24,179 bases of DNA. Source: Parvicella sp041583015 (GTDB lineage: Bacteria; Bacteroidota; Bacteroidia; Flavobacteriales_D; Parvicellaceae). Made by a program: the position numbers and the translations under genes. Each line of letters opens with the position of its first letter. The stretch's first letter is position 1. The notes under the pieces were generated by a model. That model saw only the letters and a program-made list of their open reading frames with translations, made no database searches and was not told where the DNA came from. Shown piece after piece: positions 7,623-15,096 of this stretch. Where the stretch lies: NCBI GenBank assembly GCA_041583015.1, contig JBFHGR010000052.1, positions 1 through 24,179 on the forward strand, written 5' to 3'.

Positions 7623-7632
7623 AATTAATCAA
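7604..7632 (-). promoter_or_regulatory. Promoter of the SiaC-like gene (TTG-N18-TATTTTTG)
   Basis: On the complement, TTG (7632-7630) and TATTTTTG (7611-7604) are spaced by 18 bases. The start of transcription would fall within about 2 bases of the ATG at 7598, implying a leaderless mRNA. It interleaves with the hutI promoter, so RNA polymerase may not occupy both at once. Confidence 0.5.
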
Positions 7633-7671
7633 TTGAATTTTTCACATTTTTTAGTAAAAACAAATATCCAG

Positions 7672-8910
7672 ATGAAACTTTTACAGAATATTAAGTCAAT
7701 TTATGGCATTCAGGAAACAACTACAGTTCCTCTCAGAAATAGCGATATAAGCGTCTTGAATGAAATTGAAAATGCTTTTATGGTGATAAAAAATGGAAAG
7801 ATATTCACTTTGGGAGAAATGAAAAATTTTGACAAAACAAATTATCAAATTACTGAAACTATAGATTGTGAAGGTCAATACGTACTGCCTTGTTATTGTG
7901 ACTCACACACCCATTTAGTTTTTGCCACCACTAGAGAAGAAGAATTTGTGGACAGAATAAATGGATTAACATATGAAGAAATTGCCCTAAAAGGTGGTGG
8001 TATATTAAATTCTGCAGCTAAATTGAATAATGCTTCAGAAGACCAACTCTATCATGATGCAAGTGAAAGACTCACGAAACTTATCAAACTTGGAACTGGT
8101 GCTATTGAAATCAAAAGTGGCTACGGGCTCAGTGTTGAAGCTGAGTTAAAAATGCTCAGGGTAATAAAAAGGCTTAAATCAAATTTTAACATCCCAATAA
8201 AAGCAACATTTTTAGGTGCTCATGCTTTCCCAAAACTATTTAAAGAAAACAAAGATGGCTACATTGATTTAATCATCAATGAAATGCTTCCTAAGATTGC
8301 CGCAGAAAATTTAGCCGATTACATAGATGTATTTTGTGAGGTAAACTATTTCACTGTAGAGCAAACAAACAAAATACTTCAAGCAGGTACAAAGTACGGC
8401 TTGAAACCTAAAGTTCACGTCAATCAATTTAATGCACTTGGCGGCATAAAAACAGCGATAAATAATAAAGCTGTAAGTGTAGACCACCTAGAGGTAATGA
8501 ATGATGAAGACATTGATCTTCTTGCTAAGTCAAATACAATTGCGACCGCGCTTCCTTCATGCTCGTTTTTCCTTGGTCTACCCTATGCTCCAGTAAAAAA
8601 TATGATAGAAAAAAATGTAGCCATTGCTTTAGCTACGGATTACAATCCTGGGTCAACACCATCTGGAAACATGAATTTTGTAGTATCTCTAGCTTGTATT
8701 CAACAAAAGCTAACACCTGAGCAAGCCATTAATGCAGCAACAATCAATGGTGCATTTGCAATGGAAGTGGCAAATCAAGTAGGCAGCATAACAATTGGTA
8801 AACAGGCTAACATTATTATTACCAACAAAATAAAATCTATATACTACCTGCCATACTCCTTTGGAGAAAACTGTATTGATAAAGTATTAATTAATGGTGA
8901 GATACAATAA
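7672..8910 (+). CDS. hutI: Imidazolonepropionase
   Basis: A 412-residue amidohydrolase that opens imidazolone-5-propionate to N-formimino-L-glutamate in histidine degradation. The ATG at 7672 gives the normal family length; an in-frame TTG at 7633 would add 13 residues between promoter and gene. Metal and active-site residues are in place: His79 and His81 in DSHTHLVFA, the FLGAHAFP motif, His249 in KVHVNQFN, and Asp323 in ATDYNPGS. The substrate-side stretch TREEEFVDRINGLTYEEIALKGGG is typical for HutI. The other histidine-utilisation genes (hutH, hutU, hutG) are not in the window, so the pathway would be dispersed. The gene has its own promoter and is convergent with an unknown exported protein, the two stops abutting. 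Confidence 0.93.
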   Translation: MKLLQNIKSIYGIQETTTVPLRNSDISVLNEIENAFMVIKNGKIFTLGEMKNFDKTNYQITETIDCEGQYVLPCYCDSHTHLVFATTREEEFVDRINGLTYEEIALKGGGILNSAAKLNNASEDQLYHDASERLTKLIKLGTGAIEIKSGYGLSVEAELKMLRVIKRLKSNFNIPIKATFLGAHAFPKLFKENKDGYIDLIINEMLPKIAAENLADYIDVFCEVNYFTVEQTNKILQAGTKYGLKPKVHVNQFNALGGIKTAINNKAVSVDHLEVMNDEDIDLLAKSNTIATALPSCSFFLGLPYAPVKNMIEKNVAIALATDYNPGSTPSGNMNFVVSLACIQQKLTPEQAINAATINGAFAMEVANQVGSITIGKQANIIITNKIKSIYYLPYSFGENCIDKVLINGEIQ

Positions 8911-9801
8911 TTAATGCCCAAATACGGGTTCGATGATTTCTACATACACACCATGAGTATCTTTTTGAACTCCTAAAATTACTGTTGGTCTTTTAGCTGT
9001 TTCTGCAAACTTTTCACCTTCGTATTGATAAATAAATTTATTGTTATTAACGTAAGTTCCATCATGCTCGTTCGTTTTCTTGTATCCTGGTTCTAATTCA
9101 GAAACAATCAAAATATCAAACTCTGCTAAAATCTTTTCAGCCATTTGCATATCTCCCTCAGCATCAAAAAACACGATAAAACTTCTAACTCCATAAGAAT
9201 CTTCTACAATTCTCTCATTTGTCCCGCCTTTAAAATCTATCGAAGTATTATCCTTACCCTCCTTTGTAGCACCAGTTAAAATAGTTTTGAATGCATTCTT
9301 TTTAGCGTCTGCCCATACGATTGGGAAATTAGTTTCAAAACCTTTAACAATCCCCGTTACAACATGAAACTTACGCATTAATTCTTCCTCTCTAAATTTT
9401 TGCTCCTCTAATTTAATGTACTCGTTTAAACTTAACTTCCACTGTTCTCTATCACCCGAATCCCATTTAGAAGTTATTTCTTCCAACAAAGTTCCTTCTA
9501 CTTGAATCAAGTATTTAGCAAATTCCAACTCAGACTCCACATCTGAATTTCCCATAGAAAATCCTGCACTTTGTGCTAATAAATCACTGTATTCATTAAA
9601 CAGCACATTGACTGTTTGCATATTTTGAGCATTCGCACACTTTTTTTCCCACTCCGGTTGTTTCGTTTTTTTCCATTTTTTTGAAAATGACTTATGATAA
9701 ATATTTTGCTCCAATTGCAACAACGCAGAATTAGCTATTTCCAACTGTGCAGTAACCATAAAAACTGAGCAGATAAAAATTGAGGATATGAGAAATTTCA
9801 T
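8911..9801 (-). CDS. Exported protein of unknown function
   Basis: A 296-residue protein, not recognised. A signal peptide is clear: MKFLISSIFICSVFMVTAQ, with likely cleavage near the TAQ typical of Bacteroidetes. The first half after the signal is charged and helical, with Lys/Glu/Trp-rich segments (SKKWKKTKQPEWEKK; YIKLEEQKFREEELMRKF). The second half (from about 150) alternates hydrophobic strands and charged loops (SFIVFFDAEGD, FDILIVSEL, TVILGVQKD, VYVEIIEPVF), suggesting a compact alpha/beta domain. It may be periplasmic. It is the last gene of a leftward run after moxR (54-base gap), but a full TAnnTTTG box 24 bases upstream suggests its own transcript. Real gene: good start, length and signal; no function claimed. 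Confidence 0.75.
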   Translation of the reverse strand: MKFLISSIFICSVFMVTAQLEIANSALLQLEQNIYHKSFSKKWKKTKQPEWEKKCANAQNMQTVNVLFNEYSDLLAQSAGFSMGNSDVESELEFAKYLIQVEGTLLEEITSKWDSGDREQWKLSLNEYIKLEEQKFREEELMRKFHVVTGIVKGFETNFPIVWADAKKNAFKTILTGATKEGKDNTSIDFKGGTNERIVEDSYGVRSFIVFFDAEGDMQMAEKILAEFDILIVSELEPGYKKTNEHDGTYVNNNKFIYQYEGEKFAETAKRPTVILGVQKDTHGVYVEIIEPVFGH

Positions 9802-9825
9802 TTTGTATTTTTTTGTTTATTGAAT

Positions 9826-9833
9826 CAAATATA
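9826..9833 (-). promoter_or_regulatory. -7 promoter element for the exported protein gene
   Basis: The complement reads TATATTTG, a full TAnnTTTG match, 24 bases upstream of the ATG at 9801, in the gap after moxR. No -33 TTG was found at the usual spacing. Confidence 0.4.
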
Positions 9834-9855
9834 ATTCCATTTTTTGGCGATAAGA

Positions 9856-10815
9856 TTAGAGAAGTGATTCTATGATCTTTTCGATAGTATACCCTTCGGC
9901 TTCTGCCATATAGTTACGCACCAATCTGTGTCTTAAAATAGGCTCAGCAACTGCTTGCACATCTTCTATATCTGGAGAGTACTTTCCATTTATTGCGGCA
10001 TGACATTTCGCTCCTATTATTAAGTATTGACTTGACCTTGGTCCTGCTCCCCAAGAGACAAACTTATTGACAATATCTGAAGCCATAGGTGTGTTCGGTC
10101 TTGTTTTACCATTTAACTTTACCGCATACTCTATTACATTATCTGCCACAGGCATTTTTCTAATCAAGTTTTGGAAATACACAATTTCTTCACCGTTTAG
10201 AATGTGATTTAATTTAACCTTACTGTCAGAAGTTGTTGCTTTTACAATGGCTAATTCCTCCTCATAGGTTGGATAATCCACCCAAACATTAAACATAAAT
10301 CTATCCAACTGCGCTTCCGGCAAAGGATAAGTTCCTTCTTGCTCAATAGGATTCTGAGTAGCTAAAACAAAAAATGGTGCATCTAATGTGAATTTCTGCC
10401 CCGCAGCAGTCACCGATCTCTCCTGCATTGCTTCAAGTAATGCTGCCTGTGTTTTTGGAGGAGTTCTATTGATTTCATCTGCTAAAATAATATTAGAAAA
10501 CAATGGTCCTTTTATAAATTTAAAATTTCTTTGATCGTCCAATATTTCAGAACCTATTATATCTGAAGGCATTAAATCTGGTGTAAATTGAATTCTATTA
10601 AAATTCAATCCTAAAACTTCTGAAATAGTACTTACAAGAAGTGTCTTGGCTAATCCTGGCACACCTACTAATAAACAATGCCCCTTACTGAAAATGGTAA
10701 TCAACACCTTTTTAACAACATCTTCTTGACCAACTATAACTTTACCAATTTCCTTGTTAAGTTCGTTATACTTTTTTACTAAAGCATCTATTCCTTCTGC
10801 ATCTGAATTATACAT
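9856..10815 (-). CDS. MoxR-family AAA+ ATPase
   Basis: A 319-residue AAA+ ATPase of the MoxR group; such proteins act as chaperones that insert cofactors or remodel von Willebrand-type partner proteins. Walker A GVPGLAKT is at 51-58, Walker B IILADE at 109-114, sensor 1 LATQNP around 151-156, followed by GTYPLPEAQLDRFMF, the family hallmark. The MoxR lid domain follows (AVKLNGKTRPNTP; SWGAGPRSSQYLIIGAKC). MoxR genes usually sit next to DUF58 and VWA-domain genes. Here the neighbours are a DUF853 ATPase 35 bases upstream and an unknown exported protein downstream, so the usual partner set is absent, at least locally. Probably co-transcribed with the DUF853 gene. Confidence 0.9.
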   Translation of the reverse strand: MYNSDAEGIDALVKKYNELNKEIGKVIVGQEDVVKKVLITIFSKGHCLLVGVPGLAKTLLVSTISEVLGLNFNRIQFTPDLMPSDIIGSEILDDQRNFKFIKGPLFSNIILADEINRTPPKTQAALLEAMQERSVTAAGQKFTLDAPFFVLATQNPIEQEGTYPLPEAQLDRFMFNVWVDYPTYEEELAIVKATTSDSKVKLNHILNGEEIVYFQNLIRKMPVADNVIEYAVKLNGKTRPNTPMASDIVNKFVSWGAGPRSSQYLIIGAKCHAAINGKYSPDIEDVQAVAEPILRHRLVRNYMAEAEGYTIEKIIESLL

Positions 10816-10850
10816 TCTTTCTAATTTTATTTTGATAAATATACTATTTA

Positions 10851-12428
10851 TTAACGTCTCCCTAAAACACCAAGTAATCCTCTTGCTAAATCTTTTATCA
10901 AGCCTGTTCCAATATCCTCCAATAAGTTATCCTCTCTTCGTGTTACTTTTCTTCTTACCACCCTTGTTCTTTTTTTCACAGCAGACTTTTCTCTTTTCGC
11001 CCTTTGCTTTTCTATCTCCTTTTGCTCTTGCGCTCTTTCCTCTTGCTTTTCCACCATCTCTTCTTGCGCCCTTACTTTTTTAATTTTTCCTGTAAGTATT
11101 TCATAAGCACTCTCTCTATCAATCTCTTCAGCATACTTATCTGCTAATTGGGAAGACTCAACTACAGCATCAATTTCTGCACTAGTAAGAATATCCATTC
11201 TAGTTATCGGTGCTCTCATTAATGTTGCTGCAAGTGGAGTTGGAATCCCCTTCTCATTCAAACACGTTACCAATGCTTCTCCAATACCTAAACTTGTAAT
11301 CAACTCATTAGTATCATAATACGCTGTAATGGGATAATTTTCTGCGGCTTTATTAATTGCTCTTCTATCCTTGGCTGTAAATGCTCTTAGTGCATGTTGT
11401 ATTTTTAAACCTAACTGACTCAATACCTCGTCTGGTATATCCGTTGGCGATTGGGTACAGAAGTAAATTCCTACTCCTTTAGATCTAATTAACTTGATAA
11501 TCACCTCAATTTGATCCAGTAATTCTGAAGACGCCTCCTTAAAAACCAAATGTGCTTCATCAATAAAAATGCACAACTTTGGCTTGTCATCATCACCTGT
11601 TTCTGGGAAAGTTTCGTAAATCTCCGCCAACAAACTCAGCATGAATGTAGAAAACAACTTTGGCTTATTTTGAATATCAGTTAATCTAATGATATTGACC
11701 TTTGCTTCTCCTTTGTCATTGCAACCTAAAAAATCATTGACATCAAAGGATTTTTCTCCAAAGAACTTATCTGCCCCTTGTTGCTCCAACTCAATGATTT
11801 TTCGCATGATAGTGTTGACAGATGAACTAGAAATTCTTCCATATTCTCCTTCAATATCACTTTTACCATCGGTAGTAATGTATTGCAAAGATTTTCTTAA
11901 ATCTTTTAAATCTAATAATGGAAGGTTACTGTCGTCACAATACTTAAATAAGATAGTAATCACACCAGACTGCGTATCATTGAGCCCTAATATTTTGGAC
12001 AATAAAATAGGTCCAAATTCAGAAATAGTAGCACGTAATCTTACTCCTTTTTCTTCAGAAAGACTCATCAATTCCACAGGAAGTGACTGCGCTTTGTAAT
12101 CAACACCAATTGCACCATGACGCCAAACGATATGGTCATTGGAAGTCCCTGGTTGTGCCAATCCACTTAAATCCCCTTTGATATCCATCAAAATAGAAGG
12201 AATACCTTGTAGTGACATTTGCTCTGCTAACACCTGCAAAGATTTTGTCTTTCCTGTTCCTGTTGCACCAGCAATAAGACCATGTCTGTTTAATGTTTTC
12301 AAAGGAATTTTCACCAATGAGTCCTCCACAGGCTCCTCGTTAAGCATTGCACCGCCTACAATGATATAATCTTTTTTAAAAGTATAACCTTCCTTTATGT
12401 GATTTCTAAAATCCTCTTTTTTTGACAT
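10851..12428 (-). CDS. HerA-like P-loop ATPase (DUF853, YjgR type)
   Basis: A 525-residue FtsK/HerA-superfamily ATPase of the DUF853 group, like E. coli YjgR, whose role is unknown. Walker A GATGTGKT is at 54-61, followed by PSILMDIKGDLSGLAQPG, a DUF853 hallmark. Walker B is in LCIFIDEAHLVF in the middle of the protein, and a downstream IYFCTQSPTDIPDEVLSQLG segment fits the sensor and arginine-finger region of this family. The last 70 residues are a charged helix (EEMVEKQEERAQEQKEIEK) followed by a strongly basic patch (KKRTRVVRRKVTRRED), which could bind nucleic acid. It lies 8 bases after the Ca3427-like gene and 35 bases before moxR, so the three probably form an operon. Confidence 0.88.
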   Translation of the reverse strand: MSKKEDFRNHIKEGYTFKKDYIIVGGAMLNEEPVEDSLVKIPLKTLNRHGLIAGATGTGKTKSLQVLAEQMSLQGIPSILMDIKGDLSGLAQPGTSNDHIVWRHGAIGVDYKAQSLPVELMSLSEEKGVRLRATISEFGPILLSKILGLNDTQSGVITILFKYCDDSNLPLLDLKDLRKSLQYITTDGKSDIEGEYGRISSSSVNTIMRKIIELEQQGADKFFGEKSFDVNDFLGCNDKGEAKVNIIRLTDIQNKPKLFSTFMLSLLAEIYETFPETGDDDKPKLCIFIDEAHLVFKEASSELLDQIEVIIKLIRSKGVGIYFCTQSPTDIPDEVLSQLGLKIQHALRAFTAKDRRAINKAAENYPITAYYDTNELITSLGIGEALVTCLNEKGIPTPLAATLMRAPITRMDILTSAEIDAVVESSQLADKYAEEIDRESAYEILTGKIKKVRAQEEMVEKQEERAQEQKEIEKQRAKREKSAVKKRTRVVRRKVTRREDNLLEDIGTGLIKDLARGLLGVLGRR

Positions 12429-12436
12429 ACTATTTT

Positions 12437-13291
12437 TTATAACCTTCTTAAAACTCTACTCAAAGGAACTTCCTTTTCTATTATTCCTGCTTGCTTGAGC
12501 ATAAACATAACATTTCTAAGCATCTTGGTACTTACGTGATCATTGATAGCCCACTCCGTAGAATAAAACCATTGCTCAACATCTTCTAACTTTTGATCAT
12601 ACCTTTTACTCACCAACTCTACAGCGTTAGTACTATTCATGAATTGATCACAGTTAAAATGAATTACACTCATCATCCTCTTTAACTCATCAGGTGCATC
12701 AAGAATTATTTCATCTGTTGCAGCAATGGCAAAGCAAGACCAAGGTGTAACAAACTCTCCCACTCTTTTCAAAATCCCTTTATCTACCCATGGCTTAGTA
12801 GTATACTTCTCCCAATAAAACACATCGGTTTCTCCGTTTTTTAAAGATTCTAGTGCGCCATCCAAATTTTTAATTTCCACCAATTGCTCTGGAAGAATTT
12901 CTTTTTCATTTAGCGTAGCATCAACAATAGGAATTAAGTGACTGCCACTACCAAATCTACTGATAGCATACTGTTTGTCATAAGTCTCTCCATACAATTT
13001 CAATGGATTGCTCTGATAAGTATGAACTCCCCAAATTAATGGTGTATTGACATACATTCCAATAATTTTGGAAGGATTACCCTTAATAATATCTGCTGTA
13101 ACGCCTTCTGTTAGTAACATACAAACATCTACCTCATTGTTTCTCAATGCTCTAGTCATTGCTCCAGTTCCTCCTGGAAAAGATATCCACTCAATTTCAA
13201 TCCCTTCTTTTTCAAAGTGTTTGTTTTCCAAGGCTAAGTGCCAAGGTAAATTGAAATGCTCAGGAACTCCTCCTACTCTAATTTTTTTCAA
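12437..13291 (-). CDS. Ca3427-like soluble solute-binding protein (type 2 PBP fold), TTG start
   Basis: A 284-residue protein with the type 2 periplasmic-binding fold (TauA/NMT1-THI5-like). It most resembles the Ca3427-like group known from fungi and bacteria, as I recall it: IRVGGVPEHFNLPWHLAL at the start, ISFPGGTGAMTRALRNNEVDVCMLLTEGV, then ISRFGSGSHLIPIV. No ATG exists near the N-terminus, and no signal peptide is present even if the frame is extended upstream. I chose the TTG whose complement is 13289-13291. It gives MKKIRVGGVPEH, the expected family start, and lies downstream of a TAAATTTG box that would exclude the earlier TTG at 13321. The protein should therefore be cytoplasmic. No ABC permease or ATPase for it is nearby. 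Ligand unknown. Confidence 0.75.
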   Translation of the reverse strand: MKKIRVGGVPEHFNLPWHLALENKHFEKEGIEIEWISFPGGTGAMTRALRNNEVDVCMLLTEGVTADIIKGNPSKIIGMYVNTPLIWGVHTYQSNPLKLYGETYDKQYAISRFGSGSHLIPIVDATLNEKEILPEQLVEIKNLDGALESLKNGETDVFYWEKYTTKPWVDKGILKRVGEFVTPWSCFAIAATDEIILDAPDELKRMMSVIHFNCDQFMNSTNAVELVSKRYDQKLEDVEQWFYSTEWAINDHVSTKMLRNVMFMLKQAGIIEKEVPLSRVLRRL

Positions 13292-13318
13292 ATCTCTATT
13301 CTTGTTAATTTTAACTAT

Positions 13319-13326
13319 CAAATTTA
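13319..13326 (-). promoter_or_regulatory. -7 promoter element deciding the start of the Ca3427-like gene
   Basis: The complement reads TAAATTTG, a full TAnnTTTG match. Its last three bases are the upstream candidate TTG start codon (13321). Transcription from it would begin near 13312-13315, leaving a leader of about 21-24 bases before the TTG at 13291. No -33 box was seen. Confidence 0.4.
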
Positions 13327-13392
13327 CAATTATATGGCTATTTGATGCACTTAATCTTGAAATTTCACGTTGAAATGTTCATAAAATTATAG

Positions 13393-13422
13393 TTAGGAAA
13401 AGAATAAAACACCTTATATTTA
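13393..13422 (+). promoter_or_regulatory. Weak promoter for the universal stress protein gene
   Basis: TATATTTA at 13415-13422 matches TAnnTTTG except for the last base, and TTA at 13393-13395 lies 19 bases upstream. It would leave a leader of about 22 bases before the ATG at 13449. Confidence 0.25.
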
Positions 13423-13448
13423 ACCTGACTTTTATAAAAACATCAATT

Positions 13449-14255
13449 ATGGCTAGGAATTTTCTCGTACCCCACGACTTTACTGCAGTAGGAGACTCAG
13501 CAGTAAAACAAGGTATTTACCTTGCAAAAGCAACGCAATCTTCTTTATCATTACTTCACATAGTAAAGTCTGATAAATATAAAGCAGAAGCAGAAAGTAA
13601 ACTAAAAGCAATAAAAGCAAAAGCTCAAGAAGATTTCCCTGAAGTAGATATTAAGTTATACGTAATAAAAGGTGATATTTTTGAACATATTGGTAAAACT
13701 GCCGAACAGTTAAAATCTAGCCTTATCATAATGGGAACGCATGGCGCTAAGGGTATGCAAAAGGTTTTTGGAAGTTTCGCAATGAAAGTCATTACCTCTA
13801 CAAGTGTACCTTTTATGGTTGTACAGAATGATGCCGTAGTCAAGAAATTAGAGAAGATTGTTTTCCCTTTAGGAATTGATGCTGAAACGCTTCAAATCAT
13901 GGGATTTGCCTCTACTCTTGCTAAAGCATTTCACGCAGAGGTTCACCTAGTAGCTGAAAAGCAAAGTGACGTAAAATACATGCATAAGACAAAAGTAAAC
14001 TTCCAGGTAGTTGGAAAACAAATGGCTGCTAATGATGTGAAATATGAGATGAAATTATTGGACGGAAGTGGAAGTTACCTGAGCCAAATACTCAAATACA
14101 CAGAAGAGATAAATGCTGATATGATAGCGGTAGCGTATTACAATGAAGACGTAATACAAGCATTCAACAGATTTGCGCAAAACATCTTAACGAATGACTT
14201 AAACAAGCCTGCATTGATTATCAATTCTAAATCTGTTAGTTCTCCATATTTTTAG
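13449..14255 (+). CDS. Tandem-domain universal stress protein
   Basis: A 268-residue UspA-superfamily protein with two Usp domains, residues 1-127 and about 134-260. The first starts NFLVPHDFT, with the conserved Asp10, and carries a nucleotide-binding-like loop GTHGAKGMQKVFGS (96-109). That loop is one residue shorter than the G-2x-G-9x-G(S/T) consensus, so ATP binding is probable but not certain. The second domain keeps the strand pattern (KIVFPLGI; ADMIAVAYY; PALIINS) but has no glycine loop, so it is likely a non-binding half. Proteins of this kind respond to starvation, oxygen or redox stress. The gene leads a plus-strand run; the next start is 37 bases after its stop. It is divergent from the Ca3427-like gene. 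Confidence 0.88.
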   Translation: MARNFLVPHDFTAVGDSAVKQGIYLAKATQSSLSLLHIVKSDKYKAEAESKLKAIKAKAQEDFPEVDIKLYVIKGDIFEHIGKTAEQLKSSLIIMGTHGAKGMQKVFGSFAMKVITSTSVPFMVVQNDAVVKKLEKIVFPLGIDAETLQIMGFASTLAKAFHAEVHLVAEKQSDVKYMHKTKVNFQVVGKQMAANDVKYEMKLLDGSGSYLSQILKYTEEINADMIAVAYYNEDVIQAFNRFAQNILTNDLNKPALIINSKSVSSPYF

Positions 14256-14292
14256 TCACTTAATCATCGAAAATACAACGTACACTGATCAA

Positions 14293-15045
14293 ATGGGTAG
14301 AGATGTTCACATCTCCAAAACACCCAAAAGAATCGTATCTTTGGTTCCTTCGCAAACTGAACTTTTGCACTACTATGGACTAGAAGAAGAGGTTGTAGGT
14401 ATTACAAAATTTTGCATACATCCAAACGAATGGTTTCAAAATAAAACGAGAATTGGAGGAACAAAAAATATAGATATAGAAAAAGTCAAAGCATTAAAGC
14501 CAGACTTAATCATTGGCAACAAGGAAGAAAACACCATTGAAGATATTACAGCGTTGGAAAAAATTGCACCAGTATGGATGAGCGATGTCAATACTTTTCA
14601 AGAAGCACTAGCTATGAATATGGAAATTGGCAAAATCACGAATACTGAAACTCAAGCTAAAAAGCTCAATAAAGATATACTAACAGAAAAAGAAAAGTGT
14701 AAATTAAAAGTTCCAACTAGTGCTATTTATCTTATTTGGAATAATCCATATATGTGCGCAGGAAAGGAAACATTTATAGACAGTATGATGAGCAGTGCTG
14801 GTTTAAAAAACAGCATTACATCTGCACGCTACCCCGAAATAAGTATTGAAGATATTCAGAAACTCAAACCAAGTCTACTTCTCCTCTCTACAGAACCTTT
14901 TCCATTTGACTACAACCACCAGGCTTCAATTCAAGCAAAATTACCCAATACAAAAGTTCAATTAGTAGATGGAGAAATGTTCAGTTGGTATGGCTCAAGG
15001 TTGCTAAAGAGTTTTGCTTATTTCAAGGAAATATTCAAGTATTAA
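14293..15045 (+). CDS. BtuF/FhuD-like helical-backbone solute-binding protein without signal peptide
   Basis: A 250-residue protein of the type 3 periplasmic-binding family used for vitamin B12, heme or ferric siderophores. The opening PKRIVSLVPSQTELLHYYGL, the TRIGGTKNIDIEKVKALKPDLII block and the C-terminal DGEMFSWYGSRLLKSFAYF are characteristic. No signal peptide or lipobox precedes the domain, so it should be cytoplasmic. The ATG at 14293 may not be the true start: the four codons just upstream read YTDQ in frame, and YTDQMGR is the normal beginning of this family. No ATG, GTG or TTG lies between the preceding stop and there, leaving only rare ATC/ATT-type starts as alternatives. It follows the Usp gene by 37 bases. 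No transporter genes accompany it; ligand unknown. Confidence 0.78.
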   Translation: MGRDVHISKTPKRIVSLVPSQTELLHYYGLEEEVVGITKFCIHPNEWFQNKTRIGGTKNIDIEKVKALKPDLIIGNKEENTIEDITALEKIAPVWMSDVNTFQEALAMNMEIGKITNTETQAKKLNKDILTEKEKCKLKVPTSAIYLIWNNPYMCAGKETFIDSMMSSAGLKNSITSARYPEISIEDIQKLKPSLLLLSTEPFPFDYNHQASIQAKLPNTKVQLVDGEMFSWYGSRLLKSFAYFKEIFKY

Positions 15046-15065
15046 AAATCTATTGTTTACCTTTG
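15034..15065 (+). promoter_or_regulatory. Promoter of the dihydroorotase-like gene
   Basis: TACCTTTG at 15058-15065 is a full TAnnTTTG match; TTC at 15034-15036 is an imperfect -33 box 21 bases upstream. The leader before the ATG at 15097 would be about 27 bases. An in-frame TTG at 15070 lies at the predicted transcription start, so it was rejected as start codon. Confidence 0.5.
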
Positions 15066-15096
15066 TCTTTTGGAACGTATTAAACTCCAAAAACAG

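Noticed and set aside
10754..11083. 109-codon plus-strand frame rich in Phe/Leu, looking like a membrane protein
   Set aside because: It is the antisense of the Lys/Arg/Glu-rich tail of the DUF853 protein, which reads as Phe/Leu/Ser in that frame, and it spans two genes.
11689..12099. 136-codon plus-strand frame inside the DUF853 gene
   Set aside because: It lies wholly within a well-supported ATPase gene on the other strand, and its product resembles no protein family.
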